Below the pieces are notes generated by a model. That model was not told the DNA's origin. It did not search any database and saw nothing but the letters and a program-made list of their open reading frames with translations. From the NCBI GenBank assembly GCA_009911185.1, contig QXWW01000011.1, positions 47,099-111,098 on the forward strand: a stretch of DNA of 64,000 nucleotides, given 5' to 3'. Position numbers and translations under genes: made by a program. The DNA is from Lachnospiraceae bacterium (GTDB lineage: Bacteria; Bacillota; Clostridia; Lachnospirales; Lachnospiraceae). How positions within the stretch are numbered: position 1 is the stretch's first letter; each line of letters opens with the position of its first letter. Of this stretch, positions 35,201 through 43,422 are shown piece after piece.

Positions 35201-35895
35201 AGCCCAAATTCCTGTTGTCTAAGCTTGAGCTTTTTGGAGGGGAGGCGCTCGTCCGTCTGAAAAAAGAAAGCGGGAATCTGGAAGCTCCCGCGATGTTCAT
35301 TCCCATTTTAGAGAAATCGGGATATATTGTGGAACTGGATTTCTACGTGTACGAGCAGGTGCTTATTTATATGAAACGCTGGCGGAATGAAGGCAGACGG
35401 CTTCCGGTGATTTCTGTGAATTTTTCCAGGAGTCATTTTGAAAAAGATGGAATTTACAGCCGTATCATAGAATTGACGGAGAAGTATCAGGTGGATCCCC
35501 AGTACATTGAGATAGAGATTACAGAAAGTTTGTTTGTTATGGGATATGAACTGGTGAAATCTGAGGTGAAGCTTCTGCGCGCGGCGGGATTCAGAGTGGC
35601 AATCGATGATTTTGGCACCGGTTACTCGTCTTTGGGAATGCTCCTTGATATTCCGGCGGATATTGTAAAGATAGACCGCAGTTTTTTGAACCGCGAAAAC
35701 CGCAGGCAGGAGGAAGATTTTATTCGTAATATGGGCAGTCTGATCCGCAGTGTGAAAGAGGAGGTTATCTTTGAGGGAATCGAGACGGAGGAGCAGCGGG
35801 AATTTCTTGTAAACTGCGGATTTCAGTATGGCCAGGGCTTTTTATTTGACCAGCCGCTGCCGATTGAGGTGTTTCAAGAAAAATACATGAAATAG
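32293..35895 (+). CDS. PAS-GGDEF-GAF-GGDEF-EAL cyclic-di-GMP signalling protein
   Basis: The 1200-residue cytoplasmic protein has no membrane helices. Two to three PAS-like domains cover about 1-410; a PAC-like ILRILGRTEDIT ends the last. A first GGDEF domain (about 415-575) has intact RIGGDEF at 493-499. A GAF-like domain spans about 605-770. A second GGDEF domain (about 780-930) has YSDLF in place of GGDEF and should be inactive. The EAL domain (about 940-1190) keeps GGEALVRL, VNFSRSH, EIEITES, DDFGTGYSS, VKIDRSF, FEGIET and YGQGF, all residues expected for phosphodiesterase activity. The protein may thus both make and degrade c-di-GMP, with the dead GGDEF as sensor. It stands alone between an ABC-F gene and PFOR. 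Confidence 0.92.
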   Translation: MKDQKMQEQFFRQQAEQILEEVSCGICCIGYEEPEDMENDDFCLLYGNEEFFRCIGYTRAEFSVAGNDMRSVVAVKQREELRRQLREAMEGIGQDIFRNYRVCNPRGNEFHVLLSMKTERIMQDFHVLLISCMRQDILLEEKIQQDRRWNRIQESIERLRRTILKLPAGCAVLQGTGPWELIKGNEEFFRTVGYSAGEIQVLPNDFSDAVYREDHRRLKKVMEELLHTDKVGQCDIRICGKSGEIRWLALNIRLFYYQERMPYFLVSSWDIHKRKRVEEELYLQTERYKLVEDINQEFPFEYDVASRAIFVAPQSNIMIADRNGEGFFVPAEALEQILYREDYEEFFGMLERASSVEEKGMLEYRINIADAGEAPVYAWHRTIYKSIPGEEGKILRILGRTEDITREKHVQNELEQRLKQDDLTGLLNKSTTKSEIETFLNDNVRGNHALFLIDVDNFKSINDTLGHLFGDSVLINVAKKIQDLFRGTDIVGRIGGDEFMVFMKYTDFYQAKQKAEKICKCTRQEYHGRNGEKLQVSCSVGVSVYGAVKESYSSLFSKADMAMYQAKEAGKNQYRVAEGADPLWKIRKASRIEVRSNQYKAGKMQDMDFLSEAFSLLSHARDLNDSLNILMERIGRQYDLGRVAVVECDKGRKELIQTNCWTRENGILNGPEFVDKYKDWDTVLRNFDENGLAYIDDCLGDKQITETYREAFEERRVRALVYCSFSYSELGEGFITFCDTEKPRSWTNFEKETFLELSKMLSVFVALRVQREADQKAICYLKHRDMLTGLYIEDIFKNRVEKELRSWNHELQYAIVYTDINDFSYINENFGHEAGNEILKKFAARIRSGDNKISCRLYSDLFVTLIWEKDKDTIFNSVAGTSVEFSKEQRELYTSCNLRLSAGIYFIDQPHESLDVAIENANIARKSTKGSNLFCRVYEPRMRRQREMEKQVLADFQGNLAEGRFQVYVQPKFLLSKLELFGGEALVRLKKESGNLEAPAMFIPILEKSGYIVELDFYVYEQVLIYMKRWRNEGRRLPVISVNFSRSHFEKDGIYSRIIELTEKYQVDPQYIEIEITESLFVMGYELVKSEVKLLRAAGFRVAIDDFGTGYSSLGMLLDIPADIVKIDRSFLNRENRRQEEDFIRNMGSLIRSVKEEVIFEGIETEEQREFLVNCGFQYGQGFLFDQPLPIEVFQEKYMK

Positions 35896-35906
35896 AACGA
35901 AAACTA

Positions 35907-35935
35907 TTGATTTTTTGCGCTATAATTATTATAGT
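35907..35935 (+). promoter_or_regulatory. Promoter of the pyruvate:ferredoxin oxidoreductase gene
   Basis: TTGATT (35907-35912) and TATAGT (35930-35935) are 17 bp apart. The leader of about 70 bases holds a small hairpin (CGCTTC with GAAGCG, 35961-35977) before the AGGAGG site. Confidence 0.65.
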
Positions 35936-36010
35936 ATAGTAGAAAGAAACTCTGCATGTTCGCTTCGTTCAGAAGCGGTGTGCTTAATTTTAAAGCAGGA
36001 GGAAAATGTA

Positions 36011-39000
36011 ATGAAAAGATCTATGAAAACCATGGATGGTAACCATGCAGCAGCACATGCTTCCTATGCATTTACAGATGTTGCAGCCATCTACCCCATC
36101 ACACCGTCGTCTGTTATGGCAGAAGCTACAGATGAATGGGCAACCCAGGGCAGAAAGAACATTTTCGGACAGACAGTTCAGGTAACTGAAATGCAGTCCG
36201 AGGCTGGCGCAGCAGGTACTGTGCACGGTTCTCTTGCAGCAGGTGCTCTTACAACCACCTACACTGCATCCCAGGGATTATTGCTGATGATTCCCAACCT
36301 TTACAAAATCGCCGGCGAAGGCCTTCCAGGCGTATTCAATGTATCGGCACGCTGCGTAGCAACCCATGCGCTGAATATTTTTGGAGATCATTCCGACGTA
36401 TATGCCTGCCGTCAGACTGGCGCGGCAATGCTCTGCGAGTCTTCTGTACAGGAAGTTATGGACTTGACCCCGGTTGCACATTGCGCTGCTTTAGAGGGAC
36501 ATCTTCCATTCATTAATTTCTTTGATGGATTCCGTACCTCTCATGAGATTCAGAAAATTGAGACATGGGATTATGAGGATTTGAAAGATATGGTAAGCAT
36601 GGATGCCATTGATTCTTTCCGCAAGAATGCATTGAATCCGAATCATCCCCGTCAGGACGGTTCTGCACAGAACCCGGATATTTTCTTCCAGACCAGAGAG
36701 TCCTGCAACTCTACTTACGATGCAATGCCAGCCATTGTCCAGAAATATATGGACAAGGTTAACGAGAAGCTGGGCACGGATTATAAGCTGTTCAACTACT
36801 ATGGAGCTGCAGATGCAGAGAAGGTTATCGTTGCTATGGGTTCCGTATGTGATACCATTGACGAGACGATCGATTACTTAACGGCTAAGGGTGAGAAAGT
36901 CGGCGTTGTAAAGGTTCGCCTGTACAGACCGTTTTGCAAGGAAGCGTTCGTAGCCGCTATTCCCGAAACTGCAAAACTGATTGCTGTATTAGACAGAACC
37001 AAAGAGCCGGGATCTCTCGGAGAGCCATTATACCTGGATGTTGTCGCAGCATTGAAGGGAACGAAATTTGAATCCGTTCAGCTTACCAGCGGACGTTACG
37101 GCTTAGGCTCCAAAGACACTACACCCGGACAGATCATCGCTGTATATAACAATACAGAAAAAGAAGAGTTTACCATTGGTATCTACGATGATGTTACGAA
37201 CCTTTCTCTGGAAGTAAAGGAAGATCCGGTAACAACACCGGAAGGAACAATTAACTGTAAATTCTGGGGATTGGGCGCTGACGGTACGGTTGGTGCAAAT
37301 AAGAACTCCATCAAGATTATCGGAGACAACACAGACATGTATGCACAGGCATATTTTGACTATGACTCCAAGAAATCCGGCGGTGTTACCATGTCCCACC
37401 TGCGTTTTGGTAAGAAAGCCATCAAATCTACCTATCTGATTAAGCAGGCAAACTTTGTAGCTTGTCACAATCCTGCTTATGTGCGCAAGTACAACATGGT
37501 GCAGGAATTAGTGCCGGGCGGAACATTCCTTCTGAACTGCTCCTGGTCACCGGAAGAGTTAGAAACACACCTGCCTGGACAGGTAAAGAGATATATCGCA
37601 GAGAATGATATTCAGTTCTATACCATCGACGGTATCAAGATTGGAAAAGAGATCGGACTCGGCGGACGTATCAATACCGTACTTCAGTCTGCATTCTTCA
37701 AACTGGCTGCTATCATCCCGGAAGAGAGAGCGATCGAGCTGATGAAGGCTGCTGCTAAGGCAACCTACGGCAAGAAGGGCGACAAGATTGTGCAGATGAA
37801 TTATGACGCAATTGACGCCGGAGCAACCGGAGTGGTTAAGATTGACGTGCCTGCAAACTGGAAAGACGCTCAAGACGAGAGCTTTGCTAAGGTTGCAACC
37901 GGAGACAGAAAAGATGTCGTTGACTTCGTAAATGATATTCAGATTCCGGTAAACGGACAGGAAGGCAACAAGATTCCGGTATCCGTAGTTAAGAAATATG
38001 AAAACGGACAGACGCCTTCCGGTTCCGCTGCATTTGAGAAGCGCGGTATTGCGGTTGACGTTCCCGTATGGAATCCGGACAACTGTATCCAGTGTAATAT
38101 CTGTTCCTATGTTTGTCCTCATGCAGTTATCCGTCCAGTGGCAATGACAGAAGCAGAGGCTTCCAACGCTCCCGAAGGAATGCAGACGCTGCCTATGACC
38201 GGCATGGCAGACTATAAGTTCAGCATGACGATTTCCGCACTTGACTGTACCGGATGCGGCTCCTGTGCAAATGTATGTCCGGGCAAGAAGGGTGAGAAAG
38301 CGCTTACTATGCAGAACTGCGAAGCAAATGTGGGCGAGCAGGCATTCTTTGATTATGGTCTGACCGTAGAGAAGAAGATTGATGTGGTAGAGAAGTTCAA
38401 AGAGACTACTGTAAAGGGTTCTCAGTTCAAACAGCCGTTGCTTGAGTTCTCCGGAGCCTGCGGCGGATGCGGCGAGACGCCTTATGCAAAGTTAATTACA
38501 CAGTTGTTCGGAGACAGAATGTACATTGCAAATGCAACCGGATGTTCTTCCATCTGGGGTAACTCCTCACCTTCCACACCGTACACGGTAAATGAAAGAG
38601 GGCAGGGACCAGCATGGTCTAACTCCCTGTTTGAGGATGCGGCTGAGTTTGGTTATGGTATGCTGCTTGCTCAGAAAGCAATCAGAGGCAAACTGAAATC
38701 CAAAGTGGAAGCCCTTGTAGAAGAAGGCAAGAACGCAGACGTTGCAGCAGCAGGAAAAGAATGGTTAGATACCTTTACAGTTGGCGCATTGAACGGCAGT
38801 GCAACGGACAAGCTGGTTGCAGCTTTGGAGGCTTGCGGATGCGACGCGTCTAAGGAAATCCTGGCTGAGAAAGACTTCCTGGCTAAGAAGTCCCAGTGGA
38901 TTTTCGGCGGCGATGGATGGGCATATGATATCGGATTCGGCGGTGTTGACCATGTACTGGCAAGCGGACAGGATGTCAACGTTATGGTATTCGATACCGA

Positions 39001-39547
39001 GGTATATTCCAATACGGGCGGACAGTCTTCCAAGGCTACACCAACCGGAGCGATCGCACAGTTCGCAGCAGGCGGAAAAGAAGTGAAGAAGAAAGATCTG
39101 GCTTCCATCGCAATGAGCTACGGCTATGTATATGTTGCGCAGATCGCAATGGGCGCTGATTACAACCAGTGTATCAAGGCAATTGCAGAGGCAGAGGCTT
39201 ATCCGGGACCATCCCTGATTATCGCTTACGCTCCATGTATCAACCATGGTATCAAGGTTGGAATGAGCAAGGCTCAGACTGAGGAAAAGAACGCAGTAGA
39301 GGCTGGTTACTGGCATAACTTCCGTTTCAATCCGCAATTGAAGAAGGAAGGCAAGGCGGCATTCTCCTTAGACAGCAAAGAACCTACCGGAGATTACAAG
39401 GCATTCCTGAACGGTGAAGTTCGTTACAACGCGCTTGCAAGATTCAATCCGGAAAGAGCGGAAGAGCTGTTTGCAGTTTCTGAAGAACATGCAAAAGAGC
39501 GTTATGAATACCTGAATAAATTGATTACCTTATATGGTGAGAAATAA
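36011..39547 (+). CDS. nifJ: Pyruvate:ferredoxin (flavodoxin) oxidoreductase
   Basis: The 1178-residue homodimeric enzyme oxidises pyruvate to acetyl-CoA and CO2 and reduces ferredoxin, the central step of anaerobic energy metabolism in clostridia. The order is N-terminal pyrimidine domain (AIYPITPSSVMAEATDEW), core and gamma domains, a two-cluster ferredoxin domain at about 690-765 (CIQCNICSYVCP and CTGCGSCANVCP), then the thiamine diphosphate domain with CGGCGETPY, ATGCSSIWG and GGDGWAYDIG. All cluster cysteines are present. The start at 36011 has AGGAGGAAAATGTA upstream; an open upstream extension is not translated sequence of the family. Codon use is strongly biased, as expected for an abundant protein. 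Confidence 0.97.
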   Translation: MKRSMKTMDGNHAAAHASYAFTDVAAIYPITPSSVMAEATDEWATQGRKNIFGQTVQVTEMQSEAGAAGTVHGSLAAGALTTTYTASQGLLLMIPNLYKIAGEGLPGVFNVSARCVATHALNIFGDHSDVYACRQTGAAMLCESSVQEVMDLTPVAHCAALEGHLPFINFFDGFRTSHEIQKIETWDYEDLKDMVSMDAIDSFRKNALNPNHPRQDGSAQNPDIFFQTRESCNSTYDAMPAIVQKYMDKVNEKLGTDYKLFNYYGAADAEKVIVAMGSVCDTIDETIDYLTAKGEKVGVVKVRLYRPFCKEAFVAAIPETAKLIAVLDRTKEPGSLGEPLYLDVVAALKGTKFESVQLTSGRYGLGSKDTTPGQIIAVYNNTEKEEFTIGIYDDVTNLSLEVKEDPVTTPEGTINCKFWGLGADGTVGANKNSIKIIGDNTDMYAQAYFDYDSKKSGGVTMSHLRFGKKAIKSTYLIKQANFVACHNPAYVRKYNMVQELVPGGTFLLNCSWSPEELETHLPGQVKRYIAENDIQFYTIDGIKIGKEIGLGGRINTVLQSAFFKLAAIIPEERAIELMKAAAKATYGKKGDKIVQMNYDAIDAGATGVVKIDVPANWKDAQDESFAKVATGDRKDVVDFVNDIQIPVNGQEGNKIPVSVVKKYENGQTPSGSAAFEKRGIAVDVPVWNPDNCIQCNICSYVCPHAVIRPVAMTEAEASNAPEGMQTLPMTGMADYKFSMTISALDCTGCGSCANVCPGKKGEKALTMQNCEANVGEQAFFDYGLTVEKKIDVVEKFKETTVKGSQFKQPLLEFSGACGGCGETPYAKLITQLFGDRMYIANATGCSSIWGNSSPSTPYTVNERGQGPAWSNSLFEDAAEFGYGMLLAQKAIRGKLKSKVEALVEEGKNADVAAAGKEWLDTFTVGALNGSATDKLVAALEACGCDASKEILAEKDFLAKKSQWIFGGDGWAYDIGFGGVDHVLASGQDVNVMVFDTEVYSNTGGQSSKATPTGAIAQFAAGGKEVKKKDLASIAMSYGYVYVAQIAMGADYNQCIKAIAEAEAYPGPSLIIAYAPCINHGIKVGMSKAQTEEKNAVEAGYWHNFRFNPQLKKEGKAAFSLDSKEPTGDYKAFLNGEVRYNALARFNPERAEELFAVSEEHAKERYEYLNKLITLYGEK

Positions 39548-39561
39548 AATAAGTTATAAAT

Positions 39562-39618
39562 GAAGAGGGCTGTTGCGCCTGTGATTGAGAATCATGGGTG
39601 TGACAGCCTCTTTACTTT
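39562..39618 (+). terminator. Probable terminator after PFOR
   Basis: AAGAGGGCTGT pairs with ACAGCCTCTTT with one bulge across a loop of about 30 bases, followed by ACTTTAT. It begins about 15 bp after the PFOR stop codon. Confidence 0.6.
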
Positions 39619-39729
39619 ATCGGAAATTCCGTCTCTTTAGACAATAAAAAGGAGAAGTGCAGCCTCTGTGATCAGACATATGATGCAACAGTTCCAACAA
39701 GCTTCAGGATTTTTTGGTCACGGGATGGA

Positions 39730-40614
39730 GTGAGATATTATCCGAGCTGCGGCAATGCATATGATGTTGGGAAGGTTTTAGCGTGTGTATCTTATGATAC
39801 TTCTGACGCAGACCTGCAAGAGATGGAAATCGTTTCAAAAGACAGCAATGTGGTCTTGATTATAGAAAACAGGTATTTGCATTTTATTGCAGATGGGGTT
39901 GCGCGTGTGGAAGTCCGTCCCAAGTATAATCCGGCGATTGGAAGAACTTTCACGTTTTATGTAGGAAATGATGCAGATGATGAGGATGATATTCCGGGAA
40001 ACGGGGATCAGGAAAATAATAATCAGGGAAATGGGAACCAAACCAATGCTCAGAAGGCAAAATATTATGATAAGAGAACAGGAGTTACTATTTCCATTAA
40101 TAGCAGCGGAAAAAAAGAGGCTACGCTGGTGACGGCGGATAAAAAGCATGCGAAAGGAAATCTGACGGTTCCCAATACATTGAAAGTAAAAGGAACATCA
40201 TATAAGATTTCCGTAATTGGAAAAAATGCCTTTCAGAACCAGAAACAGTTAAAAAAAGTTGTGCTTGGAAAAAATATCAGTAAGATAGAGGAGGGCGCGT
40301 TCAGCGGCTGTGAGAAGCTGCAGACAGTGATTGTTGGGAAGAATGTAACTGCAATTGGAAAGAAAGCGTTTTATAAATGCAAAAATCTCTCCAAGATCAC
40401 GATTCCGTCTAAAGTAAACAAAATCGGTGATAGCGCGTTTTATGGATGCAGGCGTTTGAAAAATATTACGATTCAGTCGAAAAAGCTGACTAACAAGAAT
40501 GTAGGAAGCATGGCGTTTAAAGGAATTTATGCAAAGCCGGTTATCAAAGTGCCAAAAAGCAAGTTTTCTGCATATAAGAAGCTGTTAAGGACAAAAGGTG
40601 CGGAGCTAAGATGA
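39730..40614 (+). CDS. Truncated BspA-like (LRR_5) surface protein
   Basis: The 294-residue frame has an N-terminal beta-rich piece (1-80), an asparagine/glycine/aspartate-rich linker (about 80-110) and BspA-type leucine-rich repeats: IGKNAFQNQKQLKKVVLG, IEEGAFSGCEKLQTVIVG, IGKKAFYKCKNLSKITIP and IGDSAFYGCRRLKNITI. BspA-like proteins are normally secreted and bind host or bacterial surfaces. Here no signal peptide is seen, the GTG at 39730 has no good ribosome site, and the same frame stays open upstream to a stop at 39601. It is probably the surviving 3' part of a larger gene, next to an insertion-sequence scar. Confidence 0.5.
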   Translation: MRYYPSCGNAYDVGKVLACVSYDTSDADLQEMEIVSKDSNVVLIIENRYLHFIADGVARVEVRPKYNPAIGRTFTFYVGNDADDEDDIPGNGDQENNNQGNGNQTNAQKAKYYDKRTGVTISINSSGKKEATLVTADKKHAKGNLTVPNTLKVKGTSYKISVIGKNAFQNQKQLKKVVLGKNISKIEEGAFSGCEKLQTVIVGKNVTAIGKKAFYKCKNLSKITIPSKVNKIGDSAFYGCRRLKNITIQSKKLTNKNVGSMAFKGIYAKPVIKVPKSKFSAYKKLLRTKGAELR

Positions 40615-40679
40615 AAATAAAAAAGTAGTATGGCTCAATGCAAGGAAAGATATAATTGGATATTGTAACTAAAGGGGCT

Positions 40680-41068
40680 GTTGCAAAAGTAGATGGATTA
40701 TCTGCTGGAGTAGCAGCTCCACTTTTATATCTAAAAACAGAAAACGGGCTCCGAAGAGTTCACAATCCGTGGTGTAATTAATAATGACAGGCGCGGACGG
40801 GTCATACGACTGTTCGTAAATATCCAGTATGTCTTCTATATGGGCGACAAAACGGCGTTTTCTTTTGGCGGGATGCACCAATAATCATTTGTCAAAAGAA
40901 TGTGCGATCTGTATCTGGGGAAGGTGCCGTGGGGCATTTTCATCCAGCTCTAAAAGTATTTGGCAGCGCCGTATAGTGGTTTTACATGTTTTTATTCTGA
41001 ATAGTGGTTTTGAGGATTTGTTTATCTTTATCTGATAAAAGGATTTTATAGGTTCGTTTTCCTGCCAT
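40680..41068 (-). pseudogene. IS630-family transposase remnant
   Basis: Reading the minus strand from an ATG at 41068 gives MAGKRTYKILLSDKDKQILK, then a stop. A shifted frame continues with TTIRRCQILLELDENAP, and another break is followed by KRRFVAHIEDILDIYEQSYDPSAPVI. These match the N-terminal helix-turn-helix and the start of the DDE domain of IS630-type transposases. The catalytic part is missing. It marks an old insertion between PFOR/BspA-like sequence and the accessory region. A GGGGCTGTTGCAAAAG stretch at about 40673 may be an element end. Confidence 0.65.
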
Positions 41069-41245
41069 GCAGAACACCTTTTTATTTCTTTTTTTCATAC
41101 TATATAGTACCATAAACATAAAGTGGTCAATACAGTAGTATATTCTGGAAAGTTTTAATAAAGATATTGTTTATGCATTTCGATTATGAAAACAATACAT
41201 ATTGCCTTTTGTAAAAAACATATTATATTGCTCCACAATTGAATT

Positions 41246-41280
41246 GATTGATAAAAATTGTTTATTGATGATAAAATTGT
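41246..41280. promoter_or_regulatory. Candidate LysR-type operator before the MATE gene
   Basis: GATTGATAAAAATTGTTTAT, followed by TGATGATAAAATTG, contains an ATAAA/TTTAT inverted repeat. A closely similar block lies at 44326-44356 in front of the ABC exporter, next to the lysR gene. Each site is about 85-90 bp before the start codon it would control. Confidence 0.45.
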
Positions 41281-41364
41281 TTGAATTCCCTTTTTGAAAG
41301 AGATTCAGTAAAATGATAAGGATGAAATTCTTAAAGGAAAATCATGTAAAGGAGTGATGCAATT

Positions 41365-42780
41365 ATGGGACACAGCAGTTCGGAAAAGACAAGTCCAGCA
41401 AATCTTGAACAAGCGCTTGCTTCGGGGGCTATTGGGAAAACAATATTGTTTTATGCAATTCCGTCAGTTATTTCTTTGGTGGTAAACGGTCTTTACAATA
41501 TTGTCGATCAGATATTTATTGGTCAGGGTATTGGTTATCTTGGCAATAGCGCAACAAATGTAATTTTCCCTTTAACTGTATTTGCGGCAGCGGTAGGCAT
41601 TCTGTTTGGGGACGGAGCCGCTACTTATTTAAGTCTGAAGTTAGGGCGCGGAGAACGTGAGGAAGCCAAAAAGGGCGTTTCAAATGGGATTTTAATTTCT
41701 GTATTTTGCGGAATTTTATTGCTGCTTGTTTCGTTTTTTTTTCTGGAGCCGATTGAGAAGTTGTTTGGTGCAACAGAAACAGTCCTTCCTTATGGTTTGG
41801 CATACGGAAAAATCATTATGATTGGTTTCCCGTTTGTCTTGATCTCTACCACATTGAATTCGATTATCCGTGCAGATGGGAGTCCGAAAGTAGCTATGGC
41901 TTCCCTGCTGGCGGGCGCAATTTGGAATACAATTATGGACCCTATTGCTATCTTTGTTTTAGACTGGGGCATTGAAGGGGCAGCCATTGCAACGGTTTCC
42001 GGACAGTTCCTTTCCTTTTTGGTGTCGTTGTCGTACATTACAAAGTTTAAGCTGGTAAAGTTAAAACGGCGTGATTACAGGTTTGAATTCAAATATGTAC
42101 GCGCAATAGCACCTCTTGGAATTTCTGGCTTTATTAATCAGATGGCAATTGTGGTAATGACGGCAGTACTCAATAATATATTGGTTCAATATGGAGAGGA
42201 TTCGACTTATGGCACAGATATTCCTCTTGCTGTTATGGGAATTGTATTAAAGATTAATCAGATTTTAGTGTTTATTATTGTTGGGATTGCTTCCGGTGCA
42301 CAGCCGCTTATCAGCTATAATTACGGTTCCGGCAATACAGAGCGTGTGAAAAAGGGATTCTATTTCTGTATCACATGGGCAACGGTGATATCTGCTCTTG
42401 GATTTCTTCTGTTTCAGTTGAAGCCGCTCTGGATTATCAATTTATTTGGTTCGGAGAGTGAACTGTATAACGAATTTACAGTAAAATGTCTGAGAATTTT
42501 TTTGTTGGCATGCCTTTTGAATGGGTTCCAGACTGTGTCAAGCATATTTGTTCAGCAGATAGAGCAGCCGCTAAAAGCATTGCTTCTTTCTTTGTCAAGG
42601 CAGATCGTATTTTTGATACCGTTGGCAATGTTCTTTCCACGCTTTTTGGGAGTGGAAGGCGTACTGTGGGCTGGTCCGGCGGCTGATACATTAGCATTTT
42701 TACTGGCTTTGATCGTTGTGTTTATGGAATTAAGAAAATATAGGCAATCAAAGCCTGTAAAGAAGGAGGGAATGCAATGA
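41365..42780 (+). CDS. MATE-family multidrug efflux transporter (first)
   Basis: The 471-residue protein has twelve predicted membrane helices in two MatE halves. PSVISLVVNGLYNIVDQIFIG opens the first and APLGISGFINQMAIVVMTAVLNN the second, a layout close to MepA. Such pumps expel cationic drugs using a Na+ or H+ gradient. GGAGTGATG precedes the ATG at 41365. The stop overlaps the next gene, so both are expressed together. A LysR-type site may control the unit. Confidence 0.92.
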   Translation: MGHSSSEKTSPANLEQALASGAIGKTILFYAIPSVISLVVNGLYNIVDQIFIGQGIGYLGNSATNVIFPLTVFAAAVGILFGDGAATYLSLKLGRGEREEAKKGVSNGILISVFCGILLLLVSFFFLEPIEKLFGATETVLPYGLAYGKIIMIGFPFVLISTTLNSIIRADGSPKVAMASLLAGAIWNTIMDPIAIFVLDWGIEGAAIATVSGQFLSFLVSLSYITKFKLVKLKRRDYRFEFKYVRAIAPLGISGFINQMAIVVMTAVLNNILVQYGEDSTYGTDIPLAVMGIVLKINQILVFIIVGIASGAQPLISYNYGSGNTERVKKGFYFCITWATVISALGFLLFQLKPLWIINLFGSESELYNEFTVKCLRIFLLACLLNGFQTVSSIFVQQIEQPLKALLLSLSRQIVFLIPLAMFFPRFLGVEGVLWAGPAADTLAFLLALIVVFMELRKYRQSKPVKKEGMQ

Positions 42781-43361
42781 TTTCTATTATCACAATAGGG
42801 CGGGAGTTTGGCAGTGGTGGCCGTGAAATTGGATTGAAGTTGGCAGAACAGTTAGGGTGTTCTTTTTTTGATAAAGAGATTATCAATGAAGCCGCAAAAC
42901 GGAGTAGCATCAACCGGGAATTATTCGAACGGTTCGATGAAAAAGCACTGGGCAGTCCTTTGTATTCAATGGTGATGAGGGTGTCCAATGATCCGGTGGC
43001 GCAGCCGCTGGCTTTGAGGATTCAGAAAGCATACGCAGAAACGATTTATGAACTTGCCAAAGAACCCTGTATTATTATTGGCCGGAGCGCTGATTATCTT
43101 TTACGGGACTGCAAAAACCGGCTGTCATTTTTTATAACAGCAAATCAGAAAAATCGAATTGAACGTATTTGCGAACGGCATCAGACCACAGCAGGAGAAG
43201 CGGAAAAAATGATTGTGAAACAGGACAAAATACGGGCAAGCTATTATAATTGCATGACTGGTAATGTTTGGGGAATGGCGGCAAATTATGATTTCTGCCT
43301 GAGCAGTTCTTATTATGGAATTGAGCCAACCGTAGAAATCATGAAACAAATAATTCAATAA
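42777..43361 (+). CDS. Cytidylate-kinase-like family protein
   Basis: The 194-residue protein has the P-loop-like start ITIGREFGSGGREIGLKLAEQLG and FFDKEIINEAA, which define the cytidylate-kinase-like (Cytidylate_kin2) family. IIIGRSADYLL and the region near FFITANQKNRIERICER fit the core and lid. The substrate of this family is not established and differs from true Cmk. It overlaps the MATE gene by 4 bp, a pairing that suggests a shared stress or drug response. GGAGGGAATGCA precedes the start. Confidence 0.85.
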   Translation: MISIITIGREFGSGGREIGLKLAEQLGCSFFDKEIINEAAKRSSINRELFERFDEKALGSPLYSMVMRVSNDPVAQPLALRIQKAYAETIYELAKEPCIIIGRSADYLLRDCKNRLSFFITANQKNRIERICERHQTTAGEAEKMIVKQDKIRASYYNCMTGNVWGMAANYDFCLSSSYYGIEPTVEIMKQIIQ

Positions 43362-43377
43362 TTTGTGATATGTAGGA

Positions 43378-43422
43378 GCAGGCGTTGAAGAAAAAAATTT
43401 CAACGCCTGCTTTTTATTTTTT
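43378..43422 (+). terminator. Strong terminator after the MATE-kinase operon
   Basis: GCAGGCGTTGAA (43378-43389) and TTCAACGCCTGC (43399-43410) form a perfect 12-bp stem followed by TTTTTATTTTTT. The tract also covers the last codons of the converging lysR gene. Confidence 0.95.
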
